Source: Loktanella sp. SALINAS62 (GTDB taxonomy: Bacteria > Pseudomonadota > Alphaproteobacteria > Rhodobacterales > Rhodobacteraceae). From it: a stretch of DNA of 64,000 nt. Positions 47,274-55,405 of the stretch are shown in pieces (position 1 is the first letter of the stretch; each line of letters begins with the position of its first letter). Under the pieces are notes generated by a model, which was not told the origin of the DNA, made no database searches, and saw nothing but the letters and a program-made list of their open reading frames with translations. Made by a program: the position numbers and the translations under genes. Location of the stretch: positions 539,131-603,130 of the forward strand of contig NZ_JAAFZU010000055.1 of the NCBI RefSeq assembly GCF_018263905.1, in the 5' to 3' direction.

Positions 47274-48787
47274 GACTCGTTCTGGTGCTGGGCGATCAGC
47301 TTTCGCCCGACTTGTCGGCCCTGCAGAAAGCCGACAAGGCCACCGATGTCGTCGTCATGGCAGAAGTCGCGGACGAAGCGAATTATGTCCCCCATCACCC
47401 CAAGAAAATCGCGTTCCTGTTCGCCGCCATGCGAAAGTTCGCCAATCAGCTAAGTGATGATGGCTGGACTGTCGATTATACGCGACTGGGGGACGGTTCG
47501 GATTCCATCTGCGGCGCTCTGCTGGCTGCGACGACGCGACATGGTGCCGATCATGTGCTGGCCACGGAACCCGGCGAATGGCGCCTGATCGACGCCCTCC
47601 GGCATTGCCCGGTGTCCGTCACCCAACTGCCAGACACGCGGTTCATCGCGTCGCACGCCGAATTCGAGGCATGGGCCGACGGACGCAAGACGCTGCGCAT
47701 GGAATATTTCTACCGCGACATGCGGCGCAAAACCGGCCTTATGATGGATGGCGACAGCCCTGCTGGCGGACAGTGGAACTACGACGCTGAAAACCGCAAA
47801 CCACCGCCCGGTGGCATCGACTACGCCGGGCCGATGCGTTTCACACCCGATGACACCGTCGAAGATGTGCTGACGCTGGTCGAAAAACGTTTCGGCAACA
47901 GTTTCGGCGATCTGCGCCCGTTCTGGTTCGCCACCGACCGGGGCCAAGCGCGTCAGCATCTGGCGCATTGGATCGCAAATGGGTTGCCGCACTTCGGGAC
48001 CTATCAGGACGCGATGATGGATGACGAAAGGTTCATGTATCACGCCATTGTCGGGCTTTACGTCAACGCAGGCCTATTGAACCCACTCGAAGTCTGCCGC
48101 GCCGTCGAACAGGCATGGCAGGACGGTGACGTGCCGATCAATGCCGCCGAAGGTTTCATCCGCCAGATCATCGGCTGGCGCGAATACGTGCGCGGTATCT
48201 ATTTCCGCGAGGGGCCGGATTACGTCAAAAATAACGCTTTGAACCATACCCGCAATCTGCCCGGCATGTTCTGGGGCGACGATACGAAAATGCGCTGCAT
48301 GTCACGGTGCGTGGAACAGACCAGACAAGAGGCATATGCCCACCATATCCAACGTCTGATGGTCACCGGTAACTTTGCCCTGTTGGCCGGGATTGCCCCC
48401 TATCAGGTGCATGAATGGTACCTGCGCGTGTACGCCGACGCCTATGAATGGGTCGAGGCACCCAATGTCATCGGTATGAGCCAGTTCGCCGACGGCGGGA
48501 TCATCGCCAGCAAACCCTATGTCAGTTCGGGAAACTATATTCACAAGATGTCCGACTATTGCGGACACTGCGAATATTCCGTCACGACGAAAACCGGCGA
48601 CGGGGCCTGCCCGTTCAACCTGCTTTACTGGCATTTCATGGACAGACACCGTGACACATTCGAAGCAAACCCACGCATCGGGCGCATCTACGGCACATGG
48701 GACCGTATGGACGACGGCAAAAAGCAGACGATTTTGAACGAAGCACAGGATTTTCTGGACCGCATGGACGCAGGCGAGAAGGTTTAG
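47270..48787 (+). CDS. Iron-sulfur bacterial cryptochrome/photolyase (FeS-BCP), (6-4)-photolyase type
   Basis: The protein is about 505 residues, taken from GTG 47270 in a GTGA overlap, 8 bases after AAAGGA. The N-terminal alpha/beta domain starts RLVLVLGDQLS, a deoxyribodipyrimidine-photolyase-related signature. The C-terminal helical domain carries four conserved Cys that bind a 4Fe-4S cluster: one in MRCMSRC near residue 343, and C431, C434 and C447 in CGHC followed by CPFN after 12 residues, the exact spacing of Agrobacterium PhrB. The FAD-pocket block RQIIGWREYVRGIYF and the AYAHHIQRLMVTGNFALL helix with the His pair are intact. It should repair (6-4) photoproducts and/or sense blue light. 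Confidence 0.93.
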   Translation: MRLVLVLGDQLSPDLSALQKADKATDVVVMAEVADEANYVPHHPKKIAFLFAAMRKFANQLSDDGWTVDYTRLGDGSDSICGALLAATTRHGADHVLATEPGEWRLIDALRHCPVSVTQLPDTRFIASHAEFEAWADGRKTLRMEYFYRDMRRKTGLMMDGDSPAGGQWNYDAENRKPPPGGIDYAGPMRFTPDDTVEDVLTLVEKRFGNSFGDLRPFWFATDRGQARQHLAHWIANGLPHFGTYQDAMMDDERFMYHAIVGLYVNAGLLNPLEVCRAVEQAWQDGDVPINAAEGFIRQIIGWREYVRGIYFREGPDYVKNNALNHTRNLPGMFWGDDTKMRCMSRCVEQTRQEAYAHHIQRLMVTGNFALLAGIAPYQVHEWYLRVYADAYEWVEAPNVIGMSQFADGGIIASKPYVSSGNYIHKMSDYCGHCEYSVTTKTGDGACPFNLLYWHFMDRHRDTFEANPRIGRIYGTWDRMDDGKKQTILNEAQDFLDRMDAGEKV

Positions 48788-49572
48788 CGCAGTTTTGGCG
48801 GTTTGGTGGGGTCCGCACCGGGGGCCATCGGCACCTCTGGCGTGTTGCGGGCGATGCGTGGCAGATCAAACCGCAGGCCGACGCGTTCCAGTCGGCGGGC
48901 CATTTCAGCGCCTGCTTCGACAAAAATCACATCCATGACACCGGCGTCGATCCCTGAAAACGTCAATGCCTCTCCGGCGGCGTGGGCAAGGGCGGCGTGG
49001 GCACTGTCGTCGGCCCCGACGAAGCCCAGCACATGGCCCTTTGCACCGTCGGCGTAATCGGCCGCCACCAGGTATGCCGTTTCAGCCAGTCCAGCGGTTT
49101 TCGACAGCTTGCGGTCCAATGCATCCAGCACCGCATCCGGCAACGCGGTCGGGCGGTTGATCCCAACCAGACGGGCCTGCGTTTCTTCGGGGGCATGGTC
49201 CAGCGTGCCGGCAAGCCAATCGACACCGTCCGCCGGGATCAGCATGGCTGACGGCGCGACCCGCAAATTCAACGCAAGCCCCGCGCCCTGCCCCGCCATC
49301 ATCTGCACCAGCGCCCGCCCCGGAAGCCCCGCATAGGGTGCGACGCGTTCGGTGAACCGTGTCAGACGGTCTTCGGTATCGAAGATCAGCGCAAAATCGG
49401 CACCGTCGATCTGGATCGTGGTGGGACGGACACTGTCACCATCGGGCTCCGCGTCCAGCAGAACAAAGATATCAGCATCGCACAGGTCTTCGTAGAACCG
49501 CAAACGCAAGGTGTCGTCCTGCGGTGCAGCTTCCATCGCGGCGTGCGCGGTATCCAGTGTCGTTTCAGTCAT
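48784..49572 (-). CDS. SseB-family protein
   Basis: A 262-residue protein. The start ATG 49572 overlaps the upstream uracil-DNA-glycosylase-family stop by ATGA. The N-terminal domain has LRLRFYEDLCDADIFVLLDAE and FALIFDTEDRLTRFTE, the SseB (enhanced serine sensitivity) fold. A second repeat-like half follows (MLIPADGVDWLAG, GVMDVIFVEA). Function is not known; SseB domains are found in enterobacterial and type-III-secretion-linked proteins but this one is a stand-alone cytoplasmic protein. The stop shares bases with the convergent photolyase. Confidence 0.82.
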   Translation of the reverse strand: MTETTLDTAHAAMEAAPQDDTLRLRFYEDLCDADIFVLLDAEPDGDSVRPTTIQIDGADFALIFDTEDRLTRFTERVAPYAGLPGRALVQMMAGQGAGLALNLRVAPSAMLIPADGVDWLAGTLDHAPEETQARLVGINRPTALPDAVLDALDRKLSKTAGLAETAYLVAADYADGAKGHVLGFVGADDSAHAALAHAAGEALTFSGIDAGVMDVIFVEAGAEMARRLERVGLRFDLPRIARNTPEVPMAPGADPTKPPKLR

Positions 49573-50150
49573 TGCAGCACCTCTTGCACGCGCGCCCGCA
49601 GGACAGGCAGCAATTCGTCGGAAAACCATTGGTTCCGGTTCAGCCATCCGGTATTGCGCCATGACGGATGTGGCAAGGGGAAGACCCGCGGCGCATGGTC
49701 CTTCCAGCCAGCAACACGCTGCGTGACGGGCACGCGCCCGCCCAGATGCCAGCCTTGGGCATAAGCGCCGATCAGCAGGGTCAACGGTATGTCGCCAATT
49801 GCGGCCATCGCCGCATCGCGCCATGTCGCGGCACAGACCCGCGGGGGCGGCAGATCCGACCCTTTTGCGTCATAACCCGGAAAGCAAAACGCCATTGGCA
49901 CGATCGCCACCCGGTCGCGGTCGTAAAACGCGTCTTTGGTGATCCCCATCCATTCGCGCAGCCGATCGCCTGATCGGTCCCAGAACGGTGTCTGCGCCTC
50001 GTGCACCCGCGCGCCGGGGGCTTGCGACGCGATCAGGATACGGGGCGGCCCGTTGAACCAGACCACGGGCCGCGGCTGATGTCGGGTTGCTGTCGCAGCA
50101 AAGCGGTCGGCGCAGATACGGCAGGCGGCGATGTCGTCTTGGATCGGCAT
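49569..50150 (-). CDS. Uracil-DNA glycosylase family protein
   Basis: A 193-residue member of the UDG superfamily with ILIASQAPGARVHEAQTPFWDRSG (the catalytic motif 1, GQxPG-like as SQAPG) and PLPHPSWRN (motif 2, HPSxRN). The sequence has CRIC near the N-terminus, but not the complete four-Cys iron-sulfur set of families 4 and 5. It resembles the group that includes DUF4918-like and short UDGs. Base excision activity is likely but not shown. Coupled to the SseB gene by an ATGA overlap. Confidence 0.82.
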   Translation of the reverse strand: MPIQDDIAACRICADRFAATATRHQPRPVVWFNGPPRILIASQAPGARVHEAQTPFWDRSGDRLREWMGITKDAFYDRDRVAIVPMAFCFPGYDAKGSDLPPPRVCAATWRDAAMAAIGDIPLTLLIGAYAQGWHLGGRVPVTQRVAGWKDHAPRVFPLPHPSWRNTGWLNRNQWFSDELLPVLRARVQEVLQ

Positions 50151-50345
50151 AGGCTTGATCTAGGCTCACAGGACGTTTTGCACAGGGACCATGTGCATAG
50201 TCATGGTTTTGTAATTGTTGCTAAGATGCCTGTCTTTGACCACAATTTGCGGGCATAAATACAGAAATATCGGACCACGTGACGGCGCGTTAAGCTTCTT
50301 TCGTCATGCAGGGATCGAGGACGGCACGTCGAAAGCGGGCAGAAG

Positions 50346-51005
50346 ATGTTGGAATTCAATGCGGTCAGCAAGTCCTTTTGGACGGGCACCAAGCGCAAGG
50401 TCATTCTTGACCGTGCGTCTTTCCGTGTTGAATTGGGCAACTCGCTAGGCATTCTGGCACCCAACGGCACCGGTAAGACGACCTTGATCAACATGATGGC
50501 AGGTCTGGAAAAACCGGATGAAGGCACGATCAGCCGTGGCTGCCGCATTTCGTTCCCGCTGGGATTTATGGGCGGGGTCGTCAACCGTCACACCGGGCGC
50601 GAAAATGTCCGCTACATTGCCCGGCTTTACGGTTTGGACCCCGACTATATCGAAGCGTTCTGCCGCTGGCTGTGTGGAATTGCCGAATATTTTGACATGC
50701 CGGTCGGCACCTACAGCGCGGGCATGCGGGCGCGACTGACATTTTCGCTGATGCTGGCGCTTGATTTCGACATCTACCTGATCGACGAAGGCATGCCATC
50801 CACTACGGACATGGAATTCAACCGCAAGGCGGGCGAAATCCTGCGTGAACGTCTGGAAAAGACGACCGTGATCATCGTATCGCATCAGGCACAGACGCTT
50901 GAACGTTTCGCCCGGTCCGCCGCAGTGCTGCGGGACGGCAAAATTCATATGTTCGACACTCTTGAAGAGGCCAAGCAGCTTTATGACTACGAAGCCGACA
51001 GTTAA
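50346..51005 (+). CDS. Capsule polysaccharide export ATPase (KpsT/BexA type)
   Basis: A 219-residue ABC-2-type ATPase for export of capsular polysaccharide. Walker A is APNGTGKTTL, the signature YSAGMRARLTFSLMLALDFD, and Walker B with IYLIDEGMP, as in KpsT. The stop region overlaps the next gene by 23 bases. No KpsM permease lies beside it in this window, which is unusual and means the permease is encoded elsewhere. Confidence 0.9.
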   Translation: MLEFNAVSKSFWTGTKRKVILDRASFRVELGNSLGILAPNGTGKTTLINMMAGLEKPDEGTISRGCRISFPLGFMGGVVNRHTGRENVRYIARLYGLDPDYIEAFCRWLCGIAEYFDMPVGTYSAGMRARLTFSLMLALDFDIYLIDEGMPSTTDMEFNRKAGEILRERLEKTTVIIVSHQAQTLERFARSAAVLRDGKIHMFDTLEEAKQLYDYEADS

Positions 51006-52656
51006 AAAATTCAGGGTGCGCAAGCCCCAGTCCGATGCTGGCGCAAGCGCCCCGGTGCGCGCCGCAGAAACGCCACTGGCATCGGACACGCCCCCGCCGC
51101 CGAGCCCACAGCCGCCGCAGCCAACCCCACAGCCGCCGCAGCCGTCGGACATCGCCGATCAGGACGCGGCCCCGAACGTGAATATCGATGCCATCCGCCA
51201 AGAAGGCCTGACAGGCCGACAATTGCGGATGGCGCGCAGGGTCGCACAAAAGCAGGGGCTGGCCGTCACGTCGGATTTCGATGCTGTGCGCCAGCTCCGT
51301 TTGGCCGGTGTTGATCCCTTTCAGCGATCAACCGTGCTGGAACTGGTGACACCGGAAAATCCGACCGGTCAGCCCGCAGCAGCGGCACCCGGCAGCCAGA
51401 CGCTGGGGGCCATTCAGCCGGTCCCGCAGGACCGTGTCCAGCTTCCCCAGACGCGCCCGCAGGGTCACCAGCTGCAATCGACCCAAACGGCCGACCCCAC
51501 CGCACGGCGCAACCATGAAATCATGCAGATTCAGCGTGACATGGCGCGGCGGCGGCGGCTGAAGGCTGCCTTGATGATGGTCCGGCTTTGCATCTTTGTG
51601 CTGATCCCGACAGCCATCGTGGGTTATTACTATTACAACATTGCCACGCCGATGTTTGCGACCGATTCCGAATTCGTTATCCAGCAGGCGGAACCCGCCA
51701 GCGCCGCGGGTGGTCTGGGAGGCATGTTCCAGGGCACGTCGATGGCGACCCAGCAAGACAGCATCACGGTGCAGTCCTATCTTCAATCGCGTGCCGCCAT
51801 GGTGCGACTGGACGAAGACCACGATTTCAAGGCGCATTTCAGTCAGGATTGGATCGACCCGATCCAGCGCCTGCCCGAAGACGCGACCAACGAAGCCGCC
51901 TATGGTGTCTATCAGGACATGGTCAAGATCAGTTACGATCCGACCGAAGGCATCCTGCGGATGAAGGTCATCGCCGCCACGCCAGAGGTCAGTCAGGAAT
52001 TTTCCAACGCCCTGATCGAATACGCCGAAGAACAGGTCGACCAGCTGACCCAGCGCCTGCGCGAAGATCAGATGGCCGGTGCGCGCGAAAGCTATGTCTC
52101 TGCCGAAGCGGCGCGATCCGCCGCTTTGCAGGACTGGCTTGGCATTCAGGAACAGGTGCAACAGATCGACCCGATCGGTGAAACTGCAGCCCGGACCCAA
52201 CAGATCAGCGCGCTGGAATCCGAACGCCAGCGCCTGACGCTGTCATTGCAGGAACGCCTGTCGGTCCGCACCCCGAACCAGGCACAGGTCAACGCAATCG
52301 AAAGCCAGATCAGCAACATCGAAACGCTGATCAGTGATCTGCGACAGCAGATGACGACAGCAAACGCGCAGGGCACCAGCCTTGCGGCGCGGAACACCGA
52401 ACTGCGTCTGGCCGAAGAAAACTATACCTTTCAGACCGTTCTGGCCCAGCAGGCACTGACCCAAATGGAAACTGCACGGGTCGAAGCCAACCGGCAGGTT
52501 CGGTATCTTTCCATGGGCGTGGAACCCGTCGCTCCCGACGAAGCCACCTATCCAAAGGCGTTCGAAAACACGATTTTGGCTTTCTTGATCTTCTCCGGGA
52601 TCTACCTGATGGTGTCGATCACCGCCTCTATCCTTCGTGAACAGGTTACAAGCTGA
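50983..52656 (+). CDS. Capsule polysaccharide export inner-membrane protein (KpsE/BexC-like) with long N-terminus
   Basis: A 557-residue polysaccharide co-polymerase-like protein. A cytoplasmic N-terminus of about 195 residues is rich in Pro and Gln (PPPPSPQPPQPTPQPPQPSD) and precedes the first transmembrane helix (residues about 197-217, ALMMVRLCIFVLIPTAIVGY). The periplasmic part has long coiled coils (LTQRLREDQMAGARESYVSA, SERQRLTLSLQERL) and the second helix ends the protein (ENTILAFLIFSGIYLMVSIT). Members in gammaproteobacteria start close to helix 1, so the long N-terminus is notable. The stop overlaps kdsA by TGATG. Confidence 0.87.
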   Translation: MTTKPTVKKFRVRKPQSDAGASAPVRAAETPLASDTPPPPSPQPPQPTPQPPQPSDIADQDAAPNVNIDAIRQEGLTGRQLRMARRVAQKQGLAVTSDFDAVRQLRLAGVDPFQRSTVLELVTPENPTGQPAAAAPGSQTLGAIQPVPQDRVQLPQTRPQGHQLQSTQTADPTARRNHEIMQIQRDMARRRRLKAALMMVRLCIFVLIPTAIVGYYYYNIATPMFATDSEFVIQQAEPASAAGGLGGMFQGTSMATQQDSITVQSYLQSRAAMVRLDEDHDFKAHFSQDWIDPIQRLPEDATNEAAYGVYQDMVKISYDPTEGILRMKVIAATPEVSQEFSNALIEYAEEQVDQLTQRLREDQMAGARESYVSAEAARSAALQDWLGIQEQVQQIDPIGETAARTQQISALESERQRLTLSLQERLSVRTPNQAQVNAIESQISNIETLISDLRQQMTTANAQGTSLAARNTELRLAEENYTFQTVLAQQALTQMETARVEANRQVRYLSMGVEPVAPDEATYPKAFENTILAFLIFSGIYLMVSITASILREQVTS

Positions 52657-53489
52657 TGCATGACGTCTCTATCGGGAACCTGACGGTTTCCAACGATCGC
52701 CCCCTTCTGGTCATTGCCGGCCCCTGCCAGCTGGAAGGCACGGATCATGCCCTGATGATCGCGGAACAGATGGCGCAGGCTTGCGCATCCGCAGGCGCGC
52801 AGTTCATTTTCAAGGGCAGCTACGACAAGGCGAACCGCACCTCGCTGGGCGGCAAGCGCGGCCTTGGTCTGGACGAAGGCTTGTCCGTGCTACAGGCCGT
52901 CAAGGACAAGATCGGTTGCCCGGTCCTGACCGACATTCACGGCCCCGACCAATGTGCGACGGTCGCACAGGTCGTCGATGTGATGCAAATACCCGCATTT
53001 TTGTGCCGCCAGACTGACCTGCTGCTGGCTGCCGGTGAAACCGGTGCCGTCATCAACGTGAAAAAGGGACAGTTTCTCGCACCTTGGGACATGCCCAACG
53101 TGATCGACAAGATTGAAAGCACCGGCAACCGGCGCATCCTGCTGACAGAACGCGGATCGTCCTTTGGCTACAATACGCTGGTGGCGGATATGCGGTCATT
53201 GCCGACCATGGCGCGCACCGGATACCCCGTCGTCATGGATGCCACCCATTCGGTTCAGCAGCCCGGCGGTCAGGGTGGCAGTTCGGGCGGGCAACGCGAA
53301 TTCGCCCCCGTGATGGCGCGCGCCGCCGTCAGTCTGGGAATCGCGGCCGTTTTCATCGAAACGCACGAAACGCCCGATAGCGCGCCGTCGGACGGGCCAA
53401 ATATGATACCACTGGACCGGATGCCCGCGTTGGTCAAAAGCCTGATGGACTTCGACCGTCTTGCCAAAGCGGACCCCCTGCGGGTGTAA
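52656..53489 (+). CDS. kdsA: 3-Deoxy-8-phosphooctulonate synthase (KDO-8-P synthase)
   Basis: This makes KDO-8-phosphate from arabinose-5-phosphate and phosphoenolpyruvate. The 277-residue protein has VIAGPCQLEG, FKGSYDKANRTS, the GLGLDEGL loop, VLTDIHG, KKGQFLAPWDM, and DATHSVQQPGG. The start overlaps the capsule-export stop. KDO is needed for lipid A core and also as the linker of KpsE/KpsT-exported capsules; its place in this set agrees with a KDO-linked capsule. Confidence 0.96.
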   Translation: MHDVSIGNLTVSNDRPLLVIAGPCQLEGTDHALMIAEQMAQACASAGAQFIFKGSYDKANRTSLGGKRGLGLDEGLSVLQAVKDKIGCPVLTDIHGPDQCATVAQVVDVMQIPAFLCRQTDLLLAAGETGAVINVKKGQFLAPWDMPNVIDKIESTGNRRILLTERGSSFGYNTLVADMRSLPTMARTGYPVVMDATHSVQQPGGQGGSSGGQREFAPVMARAAVSLGIAAVFIETHETPDSAPSDGPNMIPLDRMPALVKSLMDFDRLAKADPLRV

Positions 53490-53539
53490 TCATCGCCGGG
53501 TCCATATTTCGCAAACCTGACCATGCATAAAGGGCATAT

Positions 53540-54826
53540 ATGCGCGCGATCCTGATCATCCTGCTGTTGTGCCTTCCGGTATCCCTGTCGGCGCAGGACG
53601 ATGCAGCCCCGATTGCGACAGAAACCTCTGTCGATAGCGACAGCGCAATTCAGCAGCGGATCAGCGACATCATGAACGTGCTGGGCGGGTACGAGGCCGT
53701 CGACATCGCCGTGCAAGAAGGCGTGGTCACCCTGACGGGCGAAGTCCTGACGCCGCAGGATCAGGCCGCGTTGACTGACCTTGCAGGACGCGTCGAAGGC
53801 GTGATCGCAGTCCGAAATAATACGATTGAAACAACCGATCTGGATGCACGGCTTACCCCTGCCCTTGACCGGTTCCGAACGCGAACCGCGCAACTGATTG
53901 CAAATATCCCGCTGTTGGGAATCAGCCTGATTATCTTTAGCGTCATCGTCTGGGCAGGGTTTCTGCTGGCACGGCTTCAACAACCGCTGAACCGCATCGC
54001 GCCGAATGCCTTTATTGCCGAAATCATGCGACAGGTGATCCGGCTTGTCTTTGTCATTCTGGGGCTTGTGGTGGCACTTGATATTCTGGGGGCGACGGCA
54101 CTGCTGGGCACGATCCTTGGGGCCGCCGGGATCATTGGTCTGGCACTTGGTTTCGCGGTCAAGGACACGGTCGAAAACTTTATCGCGTCCATCATGCTGT
54201 CGATCCGGCAACCGTTTGCGCCGAACGATTTTGTCGAAATCAATGGCGATCTGGGCACGGTCATTCGCTTGACCAGCCGCGCAACGATCCTGTTGTCACC
54301 CGATGGCAATCACATTCGCATTCCCAACGCGACCGTGTTCAGTTCGCGCGTCGTGAATTTCACCCAGAACCGGGAAAGACGGTTCGTGTTCGCGATCAGC
54401 GTCAGCCGCGCGTGTGACCTTGCCGCCGCACGCAGCCTGATCGAACGCACTGTGCAGGCCCTGCCCTTTGTGCTGGATACACCAAAGGCGGACGTCTGGA
54501 TCGACACGCTGGAATCGGGCGGGGTCGTCATGCAGGCCGCAGGATGGATCGATCAAACCCAAAGCTCGCTGCTTCTCGCCAAAGGCGAAGCGATCCGCCA
54601 CGTCAAGCGCACTCTGGAAGACAACGGATTTACCATTCCCGACAATGTGCAGCCGATCAGCCTGTCGCGCAGCCCGCAAAACACTCCGGTGGAGCCGACC
54701 AAAGAAAGCGATCAGGTGGCCAAGGTTTCACCCGATCAGGAACAGGCGGTCAGCAACATGATTAAGGCCGAGCGCGACCGCCCCGACGTCACCGATCTGC
54801 TGCGGACAGATGGTCAAAAAGAATAG
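53540..54826 (+). CDS. MscS-type mechanosensitive channel with N-terminal BON domain
   Basis: The 428-residue protein has a signal peptide (MRAILIILLLCLPVSLSA), a periplasmic BON domain (AVDIAVQEGVVTLTGEVLTPQDQ to NNTIET), and then three hydrophobic helices. The pore helix AALLGTILGAAGIIGLALGFAVKDTVEN is the MscS signature and SRATILLSPDGNHIRIPN belongs to the beta domain. The C-terminal tail is charged and Pro-containing. BON domains bind phospholipids, so the channel may sense the periplasm-facing envelope. The hairpin 14 bases past the stop ends the transcript. Confidence 0.9.
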   Translation: MRAILIILLLCLPVSLSAQDDAAPIATETSVDSDSAIQQRISDIMNVLGGYEAVDIAVQEGVVTLTGEVLTPQDQAALTDLAGRVEGVIAVRNNTIETTDLDARLTPALDRFRTRTAQLIANIPLLGISLIIFSVIVWAGFLLARLQQPLNRIAPNAFIAEIMRQVIRLVFVILGLVVALDILGATALLGTILGAAGIIGLALGFAVKDTVENFIASIMLSIRQPFAPNDFVEINGDLGTVIRLTSRATILLSPDGNHIRIPNATVFSSRVVNFTQNRERRFVFAISVSRACDLAAARSLIERTVQALPFVLDTPKADVWIDTLESGGVVMQAAGWIDQTQSSLLLAKGEAIRHVKRTLEDNGFTIPDNVQPISLSRSPQNTPVEPTKESDQVAKVSPDQEQAVSNMIKAERDRPDVTDLLRTDGQKE

Positions 54827-54840
54827 CGAAAATGCGCAAA

Positions 54841-54860
54841 CCGGGGCTTGAACGCCCCGG
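54841..54860 (+). terminator. Hairpin after the MscS gene
   Basis: A perfect 7-bp GC stem (CCGGGGC with GCCCCGG) has a 6-base loop. Flanking AA and TT add weaker pairs. There is no U tract, so it is only a likely terminator. Confidence 0.55.
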
Positions 54861-54888
54861 CGGTTCATCGTATCCCACGCCTCGCTGA

Positions 54889-54963
54889 TGGGGTGTAGCC
54901 AAGCGGTAAGGCATCGGTTTTTGGTACCGTGTATCGTAGGTTCGAATCCTACCACCCCAGCCA
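54889..54963 (+). tRNA. tRNA-Gln (anticodon TTG)
   Basis: The acceptor stem TGGGGTG pairs with CACCCCA, discriminator G, encoded CCA at 54961-54963. The anticodon TTG is at 54921-54923 with loop TTTTGGT; stem TCGGT/ACCGT has one T-T pair. The T arm reads GTAGGTTCGAATCCTAC. This tRNA is a standard target for site-specific integrases; a broken integrase starts 190 bases downstream. Confidence 0.95.
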
Positions 54964-55149
54964 GCGACCTCTGAAAGCACTGTTAGATCAGAGCCTCAAT
55001 GTTTTCCTCTGAGGAGAGCTGAGGCAGTGGTTACACAAATGTTGACACGTATGGTAACACATGACCTTTCGTATTGCAGTTGAGACTTCAGTCGGCAGAC
55101 CTTTTCGCGGTGAGCCAGATTCGAGGTCACGATACACAGCATTCCTTAC

Positions 55150-55383
55150 TTGACGCACAGACGCGGCATCTTCTTCTTTCGGAGGCGCGTGCCGGATTTG
55201 TCCACGGGTTTGTCCCCAGTGATGCTTTCCTTGGGGACGACAGACAGGCTGTCGGCCTTTAGATTATGCATGCGACTGACCGCACACATGGACCGCATGC
55301 TCGACGCTGATACGCATATCGACCTGCCCGACGCAGACGTACAATCCTTCTTTCAGGCTGAACTGCGTCGGCGCACCGCATGA
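55150..55383 (+). pseudogene. Integrase N-terminal fragment
   Basis: The frame gives LTHRRGIFFFRRRVPDLSTG and then LSAFRLCMRLTAHMDRMLDA, the N-terminal domain of Rhodobacterales tyrosine integrases (the DUF6538-like start). It stops at 55383 after 77 codons, far short of the about 400 residues of a full integrase, and no catalytic R-H-R-Y part follows. The start is unclear: a TTG at 55150 or a position further upstream after the TGA at 55111. It is the remnant of the enzyme that probably inserted the island at tRNA-Gln. Confidence 0.72.
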
Positions 55384-55405
55384 ATGGTTGCACTGGCCCC
55401 CGCTC

